NCBI GenBank assembly: GCA_018819265.1
Contig: JAHJQI010000165.1
Span: forward strand, 1 to 33,698
Length of the DNA stretch: 33,698 nucleotides
Direction of reading: 5' to 3'
Source of the DNA: Alphaproteobacteria bacterium
GTDB lineage: Bacteria > Pseudomonadota > Alphaproteobacteria > Rhizobiales > Hyphomicrobiaceae
In this document: piece after piece, positions 8,282-17,337 of the stretch
How positions within the stretch are numbered: the stretch's first letter is position 1
Layout: every line of letters starts with the position of its first letter
Program-made: the position numbers and the translations under genes
Notes under the pieces: model-generated
The model's input: only the letters and a program-made list of their open reading frames with translations
Databases searched by the model: none
Told to the model about the DNA's origin: nothing

Positions 8282-9808
8282 TCAGACATGTCTGAGGCTG
8301 TTGAATGCGTCCCGGAATCTACGCGCGCTTTCGCGTTGAGCGTATGTCTGGTCTGCATTCCATCCGTTCGGTTTCTCGATAAGCTGGGCCGGGTAACGTC
8401 TGGTTCCTCCTTGACTGAGGAACCGCAGGCGCTTGGTCCCTTCGGTCCATTGCCGCCGTTGACCCGATGCGCGGTGGTGATAGAGGCGACGCAGCACGGG
8501 CCACGTCGGATCTCCGTGTTTCCTCTTCAGCCAGCGCCCAACGCGCTGCCATATCCAGAAGTCGAGACGATTGAACTCCCGATATGCACCTGTGGCATAT
8601 TGGTAGTAGTTCCTCCATCCCAACAGGATTGGATTGAGCTTGCCGATTACGTCGGTGAGAGAGCACCCTGTCGGGATTTCTTTCACCATGACCTTGATCT
8701 TGTGGCGCAAGTCGTTCAGCTTGCTCTTCGGGATGAAGAGGTTGCCGACACGGCGGCCAGTTCGGCGCGCCTTGGTTTGCACCACCCGGTAGCCAAGGAA
8801 GTCAAAGCCCTCCTCGACGCTGGTGATCCGAGTCTTTTCGATCGAGAGCTCCATGCGAAGTTCCGTCTTGAGGAACTCCGCCAGCGCAAGCTTTTCCGCT
8901 TCCGCCTGCTCCCGTGTTCCGTCCACGAGGACGACGAAGTCGTCCGCGTAGCGCACCATGTAGAACACCGACCTGCCTTTCTTGTGATCTTTCACACGGC
9001 GGGCAGCGGCATTTATGCTTGGTTCACGAGGGCATCCGGACCATCGCCCGTATCGTTCGTCGAGGGCTGTCATGTAGATATTCGACAGCATCGGCGAGAT
9101 GATCCCGCCTTGCGGCGAGCCCGCTACCGGGTGGCGAATGGTCCCTTCGATCATCACGCCAGACTTGAGGAACGAGAGGATCAGCTTCAGGACCTTGCGG
9201 TCGCTGATGCGTTTCCGGACTCGATCCATCAGCACGTGATGATCTATCGCGTCAAAGCAACCCTTGATGTCCCCTTCGATGACGTAGCGGTAGACAGAAG
9301 GTCCGCGCTTCGTCGGGTGAAGGAATCTCACGATTCTTTCCAGGGCATCATGAGTACTTCGGCCTTTCCTGAACCCGTAAGAGGTCGGATGAAAGTCCGC
9401 CTCGAATATGGGTTCCAAGACCAGCTTCAAAGCCATCTGTACCAGACGGTCGATCAGCGTGGGAATGCCAAGGGGCCGGAACTTTCCCGGTTTGCCAGGC
9501 TTCGGGATGAGCCGCTGCCTGACTGGTTCGGGAGAGTACGTCCCGCTGCGAAGTGCCTCGCGTATTCCAACGAGGAACCCTGCAACGCCCTTGGGCTGCC
9601 GTTCGACCATGCGCCGCGTCATGCCGTCCGTGCCTGGTGTCTGACTGCCGCTGTTGCGGGCAAGTCTTTGCCAGGCCTGGTCCAGAGTTCTGCGGTCGCA
9701 TACGAGATTGAACAGATCAGCGAAGACCTTGTCAGGGTCCTCGTTGCTCCACCGATACAGCTTGCGCTGCATGTCGAGGACGAACGACGTATTCACATCG
9801 CTGGACAT
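8282..9808 (-). CDS. ltrA: Group II intron reverse transcriptase/maturase
   Basis: This 508-residue intron-encoded protein reverse-transcribes and helps splice its host intron. It has the group II RT core: RLIPKPGKPGKFRPLGIPT, the SPQGGIISPMLSNIY block (a QGxxxSP motif) and the catalytic YADD at about residues 287-290. The thumb/maturase region follows with a GWRNYYQY motif. No zinc-binding HNH endonuclease is visible at the C-terminus, so it is probably of the endonuclease-less type. The start at 9808 is preferred because GGAGG lies 8 nt upstream; an in-frame ATG at 9856 would add 16 residues. The frame is intact and catalytic residues are present, so the intron may still be mobile. Confidence 0.93.
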   Translation of the reverse strand: MSSDVNTSFVLDMQRKLYRWSNEDPDKVFADLFNLVCDRRTLDQAWQRLARNSGSQTPGTDGMTRRMVERQPKGVAGFLVGIREALRSGTYSPEPVRQRLIPKPGKPGKFRPLGIPTLIDRLVQMALKLVLEPIFEADFHPTSYGFRKGRSTHDALERIVRFLHPTKRGPSVYRYVIEGDIKGCFDAIDHHVLMDRVRKRISDRKVLKLILSFLKSGVMIEGTIRHPVAGSPQGGIISPMLSNIYMTALDERYGRWSGCPREPSINAAARRVKDHKKGRSVFYMVRYADDFVVLVDGTREQAEAEKLALAEFLKTELRMELSIEKTRITSVEEGFDFLGYRVVQTKARRTGRRVGNLFIPKSKLNDLRHKIKVMVKEIPTGCSLTDVIGKLNPILLGWRNYYQYATGAYREFNRLDFWIWQRVGRWLKRKHGDPTWPVLRRLYHHRASGQRRQWTEGTKRLRFLSQGGTRRYPAQLIEKPNGWNADQTYAQRESARRFRDAFNSLRHV

Positions 9809-10443
9809 AAGTCCGCCTCCTGCCTGCTTGCTGTATCCACTGCCTTCCTTCGCCATGTGGACGGTTTTCCCGTCCTCGGACTACTACGAAGGCTCCGCCC
9901 CTCATCATCACGATCACTGGTCGCTTCAGTCATCCGGCATTCGGAGATTCCGGAAGTAATGACGAGGTTCTTAGGTTCCGTATCGACTCTCTTGCCTGCT
10001 TTAGGCGCCGACTCTACCCCGTGTGGAATCAGGTCTCGATACCGCGCAAACTCGCATCGAGACTGGCGCACAGCACGCTGCACACCTTCGGTCCATGTAT
10101 CCATAGCACGGACCAACACTCCACCGATCCGCGGTTCGCACCGCAGTTCGACTCGCCCACTTCCGAGTTGGCGAGCGTTAAGGTCTACCGGGGCGTCCAC
10201 CATCGGTTCGGTTTCCCTCGCCATGACAGGCTCGCTCGCCGGACCAGCCACGGGATCGGAAGTCCCCGTGCGTCCGGCTTTGATGGGTTCTGCTGATTTA
10301 TGGTTCACCGAAAGCACGCGGCTCACCTCACCCACTGCTCAGCACCACGCGTCGCGCCGCGCGGTGTGCGGGGTCTCTCACCCCACGAGATTCGATACGA
10401 CGATAAATCAAAGCACTCCTTTCTTTGATTGGACCTAACGCAC

Positions 10444-11742
10444 ATGGACGACCTCAATGTCATCGACCGGTTTACGCAGGTGTTCAGCCGGTACATCGAC
10501 TCAGGCTTCGGGCTGCTCAGCGGCGACGTGGCATTCCTGACGACGATCTTGCTGTCGATCGACGTCGTGCTGGCGGGGCTGTTCTGGGCGCTGATGGGCG
10601 AAGAAAACGTTCCCGCGCAATTGATCCGGAAGGTGCTTTACGTCGGATTCTTTGCGCTCCTGTTGAACCAGTTCCAGACGCTGAGTGATGTGATCTTTCG
10701 CTCGTTCGCCGGCCTCGGGTTGAAGGCGAGCGGAACAGCGCTGACGGCAGCCGATCTGATGCGGCCTGGGTTCGTCGCGGATGCGGGGTTTGCTGCGTCA
10801 CGGCCGCTGCTCGACAAGGCAGGCGAGTTGGTGGGCGTGACGACGTTCTTTTCCAACTTCGTTACCATCATGGTGCTGATGCTGGCATGGCTGATCGTGC
10901 TGCTCGCATTCTTCGTGCTCGCGGTGCAGCTTTTCATCACCATCATCGAGTTCAAGCTGACGACTCTGGCGGGTTTTGTCCTCGTGCCGTTTGCGCTGTT
11001 TGGCCGGACGGCGTTCCTGGCCGAGCGGGTGCTCGGCAACGTGATCACGTCGGGCCTCAAATTGATGGTGCTGGCGATCGTCGTCGGCATCGGGTCGACG
11101 ATCTTCGGGACGATCGTCCCACCACCCGGCAGCGAGATCGGACTGAAGCAAGCGGCGTCGATCATTCTGGCGGCACTATCCGTCTTCGGGCTCGCGATCT
11201 TCGTGCCCGGGATCGCGGCGGGCCTCGTCTCTGGGGCACCCCAGCTCGGTGCCGGCGCGGCGGTCGGGACGACAGCCGGTGTAGTCGCGAGCGCCGTTGC
11301 TGCCGGATCGCTCGCATCCGGTGCGGCGCGCCTTGCCGGCCGTGCAGGCGGCGGAGCTGTTCGAGCGGGCGCGTCACTTTCGGGGGCCGTATCGACGGCT
11401 TACGAACATGGCGGATTGCACGGAGTTGCGAAGGCCACGGTGACGCGACCGATGGCATCGGCCGCTGCGGCAACCGTCGCACCGGTGCGCGACGCTTATC
11501 GGCAAGGTGAAGCAGCCGGGTTGCGCGCAACAGCGCCACCATCGACGCCAGCCGCAGCAGGGGCCGGTGGAGCGCTACCTGCTTCATCCCCGGCTGGTCA
11601 GCCTCCCGCGTGGGCGCAGCGCCTCTCCCGGAACCAACGTTTGCGCGATGCGACGTTTGTCGCTGGTCAAGTGGTGCGCGAGGGCGACCGGCCCATTGGT
11701 TCGGCCTCACCGGACCTCAAAGACGACGGCGGAAAGGGCTGA
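10444..11742 (+). CDS. trbL: TrbL, VirB6-like inner-membrane channel protein
   Basis: A 432-residue polytopic protein of the TrbL/VirB6 family. At least five hydrophobic segments lie between residues ~25 and 290 (for example FVTIMVLMLAWLIVLLAFFV and IILAALSVFGLAIFVPGIAAG). A Gly/Ala-rich, low-complexity C-terminal third follows, as is usual in TrbL. The ATG at 10444 is the first base after the group II intron end. Its probable native ribosome binding site is now 2.3 kb away at 8137, and the intron end offers only a weak GGAC site 10 nt upstream. Expression may therefore be reduced or uncoupled from trbB-trbJ. The coding sequence itself is intact. Confidence 0.93.
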   Translation: MDDLNVIDRFTQVFSRYIDSGFGLLSGDVAFLTTILLSIDVVLAGLFWALMGEENVPAQLIRKVLYVGFFALLLNQFQTLSDVIFRSFAGLGLKASGTALTAADLMRPGFVADAGFAASRPLLDKAGELVGVTTFFSNFVTIMVLMLAWLIVLLAFFVLAVQLFITIIEFKLTTLAGFVLVPFALFGRTAFLAERVLGNVITSGLKLMVLAIVVGIGSTIFGTIVPPPGSEIGLKQAASIILAALSVFGLAIFVPGIAAGLVSGAPQLGAGAAVGTTAGVVASAVAAGSLASGAARLAGRAGGGAVRAGASLSGAVSTAYEHGGLHGVAKATVTRPMASAAAATVAPVRDAYRQGEAAGLRATAPPSTPAAAGAGGALPASSPAGQPPAWAQRLSRNQRLRDATFVAGQVVREGDRPIGSASPDLKDDGGKG

Positions 11743-11744
11743 TC

Positions 11745-12443
11745 ATGCGGTTCAAGCGATCCACATTGCGTTATGGCGACACGCCCCAGCCGGTGACGCC
11801 CTACCAGAAGGCGGCCCAGGTTTGGGACGAGCGGATCGGCACCGTGCGGGCTCAAGCCGCCAACTGGCGCGTCGCGACCTTCATGTGTCTCGGCATTTCT
11901 CTGGCGCTCGCCGTGGGTCTCATCTGGCTGCAGCGCTCTGGGGCCGCCGTACCATTCGTCGTCGAGGTGGATCGCAACGGCGGCGTGCGCGCCGTGGGCC
12001 GCGCCACCGAGGGCTACAAGCCAAGCGACGCCCAGATCGCCTACACGCTGGCGCGTTTCATCGAGAACGTGCGGGCACTGTCCATCGACCCGGTCGTGGT
12101 GCGGCAGAACTGGCTGCGGGCCTACGACTATGCCACCGATCGCGCAGCGGTGACGCTCAATGAGTATGCGCGCGAAAACGACCCCTTCGCAAACGTTGGC
12201 CGGCTGACGGTCTCGGTCGAGGTGCAGAGCGTCGTGCGGGCGTCCGAGACGTCCTTCCAAATGCGGTGGATCGAGCGGTCGTTTGAGAACGGCGCGACCC
12301 GCGACACCAAGCGTTGGACCGCCGTGCTCACGGTCGTGATCTCGGCCCCGCGCTCCGCCGAGCAAATCGCCAAGAACCCGCTCGGCATCTACGTGCACGC
12401 GCTGAATTGGTCGCAAGACCTCAACCCCGGAGATAGCAAATGA
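11745..12443 (+). CDS. trbF: TrbF, VirB8-like conjugation protein
   Basis: A 232-residue VirB8/TrbF protein that bridges inner-membrane and periplasmic parts of the channel. It has a cytoplasmic N-terminus of about 40 residues with the family motif TPYQKAAQVWDERIG, one membrane segment (VATFMCLGISLALAVGLIWL) and a periplasmic NTF2-like domain containing FQMRWIERSF and TKRWTAVLTV. The start at 11745 follows GGAAAGG and lies 2 bp after the trbL stop. Upstream in-frame ATGs fall inside trbL. It overlaps trbG by 4 bp. Confidence 0.94.
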   Translation: MRFKRSTLRYGDTPQPVTPYQKAAQVWDERIGTVRAQAANWRVATFMCLGISLALAVGLIWLQRSGAAVPFVVEVDRNGGVRAVGRATEGYKPSDAQIAYTLARFIENVRALSIDPVVVRQNWLRAYDYATDRAAVTLNEYARENDPFANVGRLTVSVEVQSVVRASETSFQMRWIERSFENGATRDTKRWTAVLTVVISAPRSAEQIAKNPLGIYVHALNWSQDLNPGDSK

Positions 12444-13432
12444 GCAAGATCCTCTGGGGCTCCATCAGCGTTGTTGCGACCCTTGCCGGTTGCACGCTGC
12501 CGCTCAAAGTGCCGGAAGTGATGCTGGATCCGCCTGCGTTCAGAAAAGCCGAGGTGATCCCGGAGCCGAAACCACCGGTACAAATCGTCGAGGTGCCAAA
12601 GCCCCTACCACTCCCCGGCCAATTGAAACCCTTGCCGAAGCGCGACGTCGTGCAACCCGACACATCGACACCAAGCGAGCGGATCGCTGCTGCGAACGTT
12701 GCCGCCAAGGTCGAGCCGGCCAAGGCCGGGTACATCAACGCGATCCAGGTCTACCCGTTCACCCAAGGCGCGCTCTACCAGATCTACGCCGCCGTGAACC
12801 AGGTCACTGATATTGCGCTGGAGGGCGGCGAGAAGCTGGTCTCCGTCTCGGCCGGCGACACCGTTCGTTGGGTGGTCGGCGACACGACCAGCGGCGACGG
12901 CAAGGATGCGCAGGTCCACATCCTGGTGAAACCGATCGCTCCCGAACTGACGACCAATCTGGTTATCACCACCGACCGGCGGGCCTATTACCTCGAACTG
13001 CATTCGACGGCCCAGACCTACATGGCTTCAGTGTCATGGACCTATCCGGCGTCCGCGCTCGTCGCTCTGAAGGGACAAGCTGCCCAAGCGAAAGACGCGT
13101 GGGCGACGACGGTCGAGGCGGGGCTCGAACTCGACAAGCTCAAGTTCCGCTATCGGCTTGAGGGCGACGCGCCGTGGAAGCCGCTGCGCGTCTTTGACGA
13201 CGGTGCCAAGGTCTACATCCAATTCCCGGCCAACCTGAAACAGGGCGACGCGCCGCCGCTGTTCGTCATCGGCGGTGACGGCAGTGCCGCGCTCGTCAAC
13301 TACCGCGTCAAGGGGGCGACCTACGTTGTCGACCGGCTGTTCGCCGCCGCCGAACTGAGGCTCGGCACCGCGCCCCAACAGATCGTTCGCATCGTGCGCA
13401 CCGATGCCGTGTGGAAGGAGCGCCGCGAATGA
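12440..13432 (+). CDS. trbG: TrbG, VirB9-like outer-membrane complex protein
   Basis: A 330-residue VirB9/TrbG protein. The N-terminus ends in a lipobox, LAGC, with the cysteine at residue 18, so it is probably a lipoprotein. A proline-rich linker of about 70 residues (PEPKPPVQIVEVPKPLPLPG) precedes the two beta-rich VirB9 domains, with conserved stretches such as DTVRWVVGD, TNLVITTDRR and YRLEGDAPWKPLRVFDDG. It should form the core complex ring with TrbI. Its stop overlaps the trbI ATG. Confidence 0.94.
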   Translation: MSKILWGSISVVATLAGCTLPLKVPEVMLDPPAFRKAEVIPEPKPPVQIVEVPKPLPLPGQLKPLPKRDVVQPDTSTPSERIAAANVAAKVEPAKAGYINAIQVYPFTQGALYQIYAAVNQVTDIALEGGEKLVSVSAGDTVRWVVGDTTSGDGKDAQVHILVKPIAPELTTNLVITTDRRAYYLELHSTAQTYMASVSWTYPASALVALKGQAAQAKDAWATTVEAGLELDKLKFRYRLEGDAPWKPLRVFDDGAKVYIQFPANLKQGDAPPLFVIGGDGSAALVNYRVKGATYVVDRLFAAAELRLGTAPQQIVRIVRTDAVWKERRE

Positions 13433-14679
13433 CCAGCGACAGCACACCCGAAGGCGCATCGAAAAAAGTCGCGCCCGAAAGCCTCGAGTTGCGGGCAAAG
13501 CCGCGTCCCGTCGCGCGGATCAACCGCCGCGTCCTGGTCGGCGTGATTGGCATTGGCTGCCTGCTACTGGCTGGCCTCGTCCTCATGGCGCTCAATCCGG
13601 CATCGTGGCGCGATGCGGCCAAGGGGCCTGAGTTGATCACCGTCGACCGCAAGCCTTCGGCCGATGGCTTCGACCGTCTGCCGTCGACATACGAGGGCGT
13701 CGCTGGAAATCGCAATCGCCCCTCGCCGGGGGCGCCGGTCGTTTTGACACCGGGCGCGCCACTCTTGACGGAGCCCGACCCTGCCACCGAGTTCGAACGG
13801 GCGGAGCGCACGCGGCTTGCCCGCCTCGGTGTTCAGGCGCGCGAGTCGACGCCGTTCTTTCGGTTGCAGCTCAAGGCAGCACCGACCGAGCCCCCTCGCG
13901 ATCGCGGAGCCGGGGCCCTCGCGCCGCCATCAACAACACCGCAAACGGATTTCACCGCACTTACGACAGCAGCAGCCGAGCGACTCCGGGCTCAAATCGA
14001 TGGCTCGGCTCAAGCCCCGGACGCCACCGACCAAACACGCAAGCTCGCGTTCCTCAAAGGCGGTACTGATAAGGATATCTACAATCCGCATGCCCCGCAG
14101 CGTCCGGCGTCGCCGTATCAGCTGCTCGCCGGGACGATCATTGCCGCCAGCCTTGTGACCGGGCTCAACTCCGATTTGCCGGGGTTCGTGATCGCGCAGG
14201 TTACGGAACCGGTCTACGACGCGGTCACGGGGCGCTTTTTGCTGATCCCGCAGGGTTCGCGCCTGATCGGCAAATACGACAGCGTCGTCGCTTATGGCCA
14301 GAAGCGCGCTCTCGTCGTCTGGCAGCGGATCATCCGTCCCGACGGGTCATCGGTCGTCATCGACAATCTGCCCGCGACTGACACCGCCGGTTATGCCGGT
14401 CTGTCCGATGAGGTCGATCTGCACACGTGGCAGCTTTTGAAAGGCATCGGCCTCGCCACCGTCCTCGGGGTTGGATCAAGTCTCGCGTTCGGCTCGGGCA
14501 GCGGCGACAGCGACATCGTCCGGGCGCTTCGAGAATCGACCGGTCAGACCACCAATCGCGCGGGCCAACGGCTGATCGAGCGCGAACTTAATGTGCAACC
14601 GACACTCACCGTCCGTCCCGGTTGGCCGCTGCGCATCATCGTCCACAAGGACATCATTCTCAGCCCCGTTTTGAATTGA
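13429..14679 (+). CDS. trbI: TrbI, VirB10-like core complex protein
   Basis: A 416-residue VirB10/TrbI protein spanning both membranes of the channel. It has a short cytoplasmic N-terminus, one membrane segment near residues 30-52 (VLVGVIGIGCLLLAGLVLMAL), a long Pro/Ala/Thr-rich periplasmic linker, and the C-terminal VirB10 domain with LLAGTIIAASLVTGLNSDLPG and LLIPQGSRLIGKYDS, both hallmark blocks. The start at 13429 overlaps the trbG stop and has GGAG 10 nt upstream. It is the last secretion gene of the operon here. Confidence 0.95.
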   Translation: MTSDSTPEGASKKVAPESLELRAKPRPVARINRRVLVGVIGIGCLLLAGLVLMALNPASWRDAAKGPELITVDRKPSADGFDRLPSTYEGVAGNRNRPSPGAPVVLTPGAPLLTEPDPATEFERAERTRLARLGVQARESTPFFRLQLKAAPTEPPRDRGAGALAPPSTTPQTDFTALTTAAAERLRAQIDGSAQAPDATDQTRKLAFLKGGTDKDIYNPHAPQRPASPYQLLAGTIIAASLVTGLNSDLPGFVIAQVTEPVYDAVTGRFLLIPQGSRLIGKYDSVVAYGQKRALVVWQRIIRPDGSSVVIDNLPATDTAGYAGLSDEVDLHTWQLLKGIGLATVLGVGSSLAFGSGSGDSDIVRALRESTGQTTNRAGQRLIERELNVQPTLTVRPGWPLRIIVHKDIILSPVLN

Positions 14680-14705
14680 GCAACGAGACGCGAAAGGAGA
14701 CCACC

Positions 14706-15026
14706 ATGCCGATTATAGGGACATTCAAAGCCGACAAAGACGGATATTCCGGGAGCATCAGGACGCTGACGTTGAACGCCAAGGTTCGCATCGTCGCGAT
14801 TGATCAAAAGACGTCGCCGCAGTCGCCTGACTTCCGGATCATATCAGGGATGACCGAGATCGGCGCGGCTTGGCGCAAGACTGCCGAGGATCAAACGTCC
14901 TATCTCAGCGTCCGTTTGGACGATCCGACCTTTACCGCGCCGATTCGAGCAGCACTCATCGAGAAGACCGACGACGGTGGTCTGCGGCTGCTCTGGCGGC
15001 GCGAGAAGCGCGACGATAGCGGCTGA
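14706..15026 (+). CDS. DUF736 family protein
   Basis: A 106-residue protein starting MPIIGTFKADKDGYSGSIRT and containing KVRIVAI and SPDFRI, typical of the DUF736 family. These small single-domain proteins are common in conjugative elements and plasmids of Proteobacteria, but their function is not established. AAAGGAG lies 7 nt before the start. The gene is 26 bp after trbI and is probably in the same transcript. Confidence 0.85.
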   Translation: MPIIGTFKADKDGYSGSIRTLTLNAKVRIVAIDQKTSPQSPDFRIISGMTEIGAAWRKTAEDQTSYLSVRLDDPTFTAPIRAALIEKTDDGGLRLLWRREKRDDSG

Positions 15027-15077
15027 TACAGGCCGCGTTTGAACCCTCAGCCCTGAACTCTTAAACGGAGCATAACC

Positions 15078-15626
15078 ATGCTTTTTCGCGAACGCCTCGT
15101 CGTGTCTATTCGTCATTTTAAGCGACTTCATCGGGCCATCCAGAGGCCCGAGCAACTTACCGACTATCCGCTGGTCTCAAGCGAAAAACTCCGGTTTGCC
15201 GACACCGACCGCAACGGCCACGTCTCCAATGCGGTGTTCGCTGTGTGCTGCCAGAACGCCCGCATGGAGTTGCTCACCGATGCTGGGCTAACGCCGGTCC
15301 CGCCCGGGGCACAATTCGTCCTTGGCCGCTTGGACCTCACATTCCGCCGCGAAATGCACTGGCCCGGTACGGTGCAAGTCGGAACGAGGGTTGCTCGCGT
15401 CGAAGGGTCTACGGTGCATCTGGCGCAGGCCTTGTTCGTCGAAGACCGTTGCGTGGCCATTGCAAAATCGGCCGTCGTCTTGATCAACATGGACACGCGC
15501 CGACCTGAGTCGTTGTCGTTCGAACTCGCGGCGCATCTGACGGAATTTTCTGGTCCTGGCACAAGGAACAATGACCTTCTGCTTCGCGCGCGACGCGCGA
15601 TTGAGACATGGCCGGTGCGGGCGTGA
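15078..15626 (+). CDS. Acyl-CoA thioesterase-like protein (4HBT hot-dog fold)
   Basis: A 182-residue protein with a hot-dog-fold signature near residue 38, LRFADTDRNGHVSNAVF. It resembles the RYxDTDxxGHVNN active-site region of 4-hydroxybenzoyl-CoA thioesterase-like enzymes. The aspartate and histidine expected for activity are present. Family members hydrolyse acyl-CoA thioesters; the substrate here cannot be told. GGAG lies 7 nt before the ATG. It overlaps the MFS gene by 19 bp, so the pair is probably co-translated and is best read as metabolic cargo of the element. The ~30-residue basic N-terminal extension before the domain is unexplained. Confidence 0.8.
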   Translation: MLFRERLVVSIRHFKRLHRAIQRPEQLTDYPLVSSEKLRFADTDRNGHVSNAVFAVCCQNARMELLTDAGLTPVPPGAQFVLGRLDLTFRREMHWPGTVQVGTRVARVEGSTVHLAQALFVEDRCVAIAKSAVVLINMDTRRPESLSFELAAHLTEFSGPGTRNNDLLLRARRAIETWPVRA

Positions 15627-17275
15627 CCCTTCAAGACATCGGTGCGATACGGCCCGGACGATTGCATGATGACGCCGCCGTGCCGAGACCGTCCAGCGCT
15701 ACCGTTGAAAGGCGGCAGACCGGCGGAACTGCCCGCCTGCTGGCCGAGTTCCAACTCGTGATTTGCGTCTTAGGCCCGTTCGCGTTCGGATACTTTTTGT
15801 CTTACGCCTTCAGGACCGTCAACGCGCTGCTCTCCGGCGCATTTTCGCGAGAACTGCACATCGGCCCGTCCGAACTCGGGTTATTGACGTCGGTGTATTT
15901 TCTGGCGACGGCGGTCATTCAACTACCGGTCGGCGCGCTGTTGGACCGCTATGGCCCGCGACGTGTTCAGGGGCCGTTCTTGCTTGTTGCGGCACTTGGC
16001 TCGGCCATCTTCGCGGTGGCCGACGGACTGGCGTCCCTTGTAATCGGTCGCGCGCTGATCGGCATCGGGATCGCCACGGCCTTGATGGCCGGCCTGAAGG
16101 CCGCCGTACTGTGGTTCCCGCCCGAACGCATCGCCTTCGCCAACGGATTGGTGGTGATGACGGGAGCTTTGGGCGCGGTCGGCGCCACGGTGCCCGCCGA
16201 CCTGCTGATCGCCGAAATCGGCTGGCGGGGACTATTCTGGGCGTTGGCGGCGCTCAGCATCCTGTCGTCGGCACTGATTTTCGTTGTCGTTCCAAAGTCG
16301 CACGACCACCCGCCCGCGCCGCCAACCGGCTCGACGGCCAGTCTCATCACCATCTACGGGGATCGGCGTTTTCTCCGGCTTGCGCCGCTATCGGCGCTGA
16401 TAATCGGCACGGCTTGGTCGTTACAGGGCTTGTGGATCGCGCCCTGGCTCGCCGACGTCGAGCACATGGACCGGGCTTCCGTCGTCGGCTATCTGTTCGT
16501 GATGGGCATTGCCCTTGCCGCCAGTGCCCTTGCCCTCGGCTATGGAGCCGACTGGGCGCGACGGCACGGTGCGAAACGGGAGACCCTGCTGGCCGCCCTG
16601 GCGCTCGCCTTCATCCTCGCGCAACTGGCCCTGATCGCTCGCGCGCAGATCCCGATTGCACTTTGCCTAATTGTGATCGCGGCGGCCGGTGCGGCGACGG
16701 TGTTGAGCTACGCGATCTTACCGGAGTACTTTCCCAAGGCCATGTCGGGGCGCGCTAACGGAGCACTTAATGTTCTCCACATGTTTGGTGCTTTCCTGGC
16801 CCAGTGGCTGACGGGCGCCCTGATCGCTGGCTGGCCGCCGGTCGATGGCCACCCGCCGATGATAGCCTATCAGTCGACGTTCGGCCTCGCGGTCGCGCTG
16901 CAGATGGCAGCTTTGGGCTGGTTCGTGTGGCCGCACTCGCAACCACGCCAGACGGTGTTTGCTTGCGCACCGCAGTTCGCCCTGCGCGAAGCGGTACAAT
17001 CCGCCCCGCTCCCGCCGTCCTGCTACGATCTCGCCCTGGCCGAATGGACGACGCGGGTCACCGACGCGAAATCAAGCCTCCTGCTCTGGCGATCGGCAGG
17101 GTGGGGATCAATCGCGCTGGCAGCGCTGCTCCTCGTGCAGGTCGCGAACGCCGTCGCGCAGCCGGTGGTGCCGAACTATGTTCATGTGGGGGTTAGTCCT
17201 CACCAGCAAATGGACCGAATGTGCCCCGATTACACCAGCATGGTGTCCCCAGAAACTCGATCACCTTTCAGCTAA
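15608..17275 (+). CDS. Major facilitator superfamily transporter
   Basis: A 555-residue inner-membrane transporter. About twelve hydrophobic segments lie between residues ~50 and 445. The loop after segment 2 holds GALLDRYGPRRVQG, the MFS motif A (GxLxDRxGxR). A further hydrophobic stretch near the C-terminus (WGSIALAALLLVQVANAVAQ) may be a thirteenth segment or an anchor. The ~45-residue N-terminus before the first segment is hydrophilic, so a later start is possible. It overlaps the thioesterase-like gene upstream, which suggests linked roles, perhaps export or import of an acyl or organic acid compound. The substrate is not identifiable from sequence. Confidence 0.87.
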   Translation: MAGAGVTLQDIGAIRPGRLHDDAAVPRPSSATVERRQTGGTARLLAEFQLVICVLGPFAFGYFLSYAFRTVNALLSGAFSRELHIGPSELGLLTSVYFLATAVIQLPVGALLDRYGPRRVQGPFLLVAALGSAIFAVADGLASLVIGRALIGIGIATALMAGLKAAVLWFPPERIAFANGLVVMTGALGAVGATVPADLLIAEIGWRGLFWALAALSILSSALIFVVVPKSHDHPPAPPTGSTASLITIYGDRRFLRLAPLSALIIGTAWSLQGLWIAPWLADVEHMDRASVVGYLFVMGIALAASALALGYGADWARRHGAKRETLLAALALAFILAQLALIARAQIPIALCLIVIAAAGAATVLSYAILPEYFPKAMSGRANGALNVLHMFGAFLAQWLTGALIAGWPPVDGHPPMIAYQSTFGLAVALQMAALGWFVWPHSQPRQTVFACAPQFALREAVQSAPLPPSCYDLALAEWTTRVTDAKSSLLLWRSAGWGSIALAALLLVQVANAVAQPVVPNYVHVGVSPHQQMDRMCPDYTSMVSPETRSPFS

Positions 17276-17337
17276 CACCATGGTCGACTATGATCGCGCG
17301 ACGGGTGTACTGCTTGTTTGCATCGGGGGGGCGTATT

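Larger units (their letters stand above)
8151..10443 (-). mobile_element. Group II intron, antisense within the trb operon
   Basis: On the minus strand the element begins GTGCGTTAGG at 10443 and ends CTACTCTAC at 8151, matching the GUGYG...AY ends of group II introns. It holds a maturase-reverse transcriptase gene, a 34-nt domain V downstream of that gene and about 635 nt of structured leader. A perfect hairpin arm pair, AATCAAAG/CTTTGATT, lies 13 nt inside the 5' end. Total length 2293 nt is normal. Removing it joins AATATTGCC to the trbL ATG and rebuilds a leader with GGGGA 9 nt before the start. Because it is antisense to trb it cannot be spliced from trb mRNA. The structural class was not assigned. 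Confidence 0.85.

Noticed and set aside
7949..10438. Very long + strand open frame (829 codons) across the intron
   Set aside because: It is antisense to the intron maturase and its structured RNA, has no recognisable domain or ribosome binding site, and reflects codon bias of the opposite strand.
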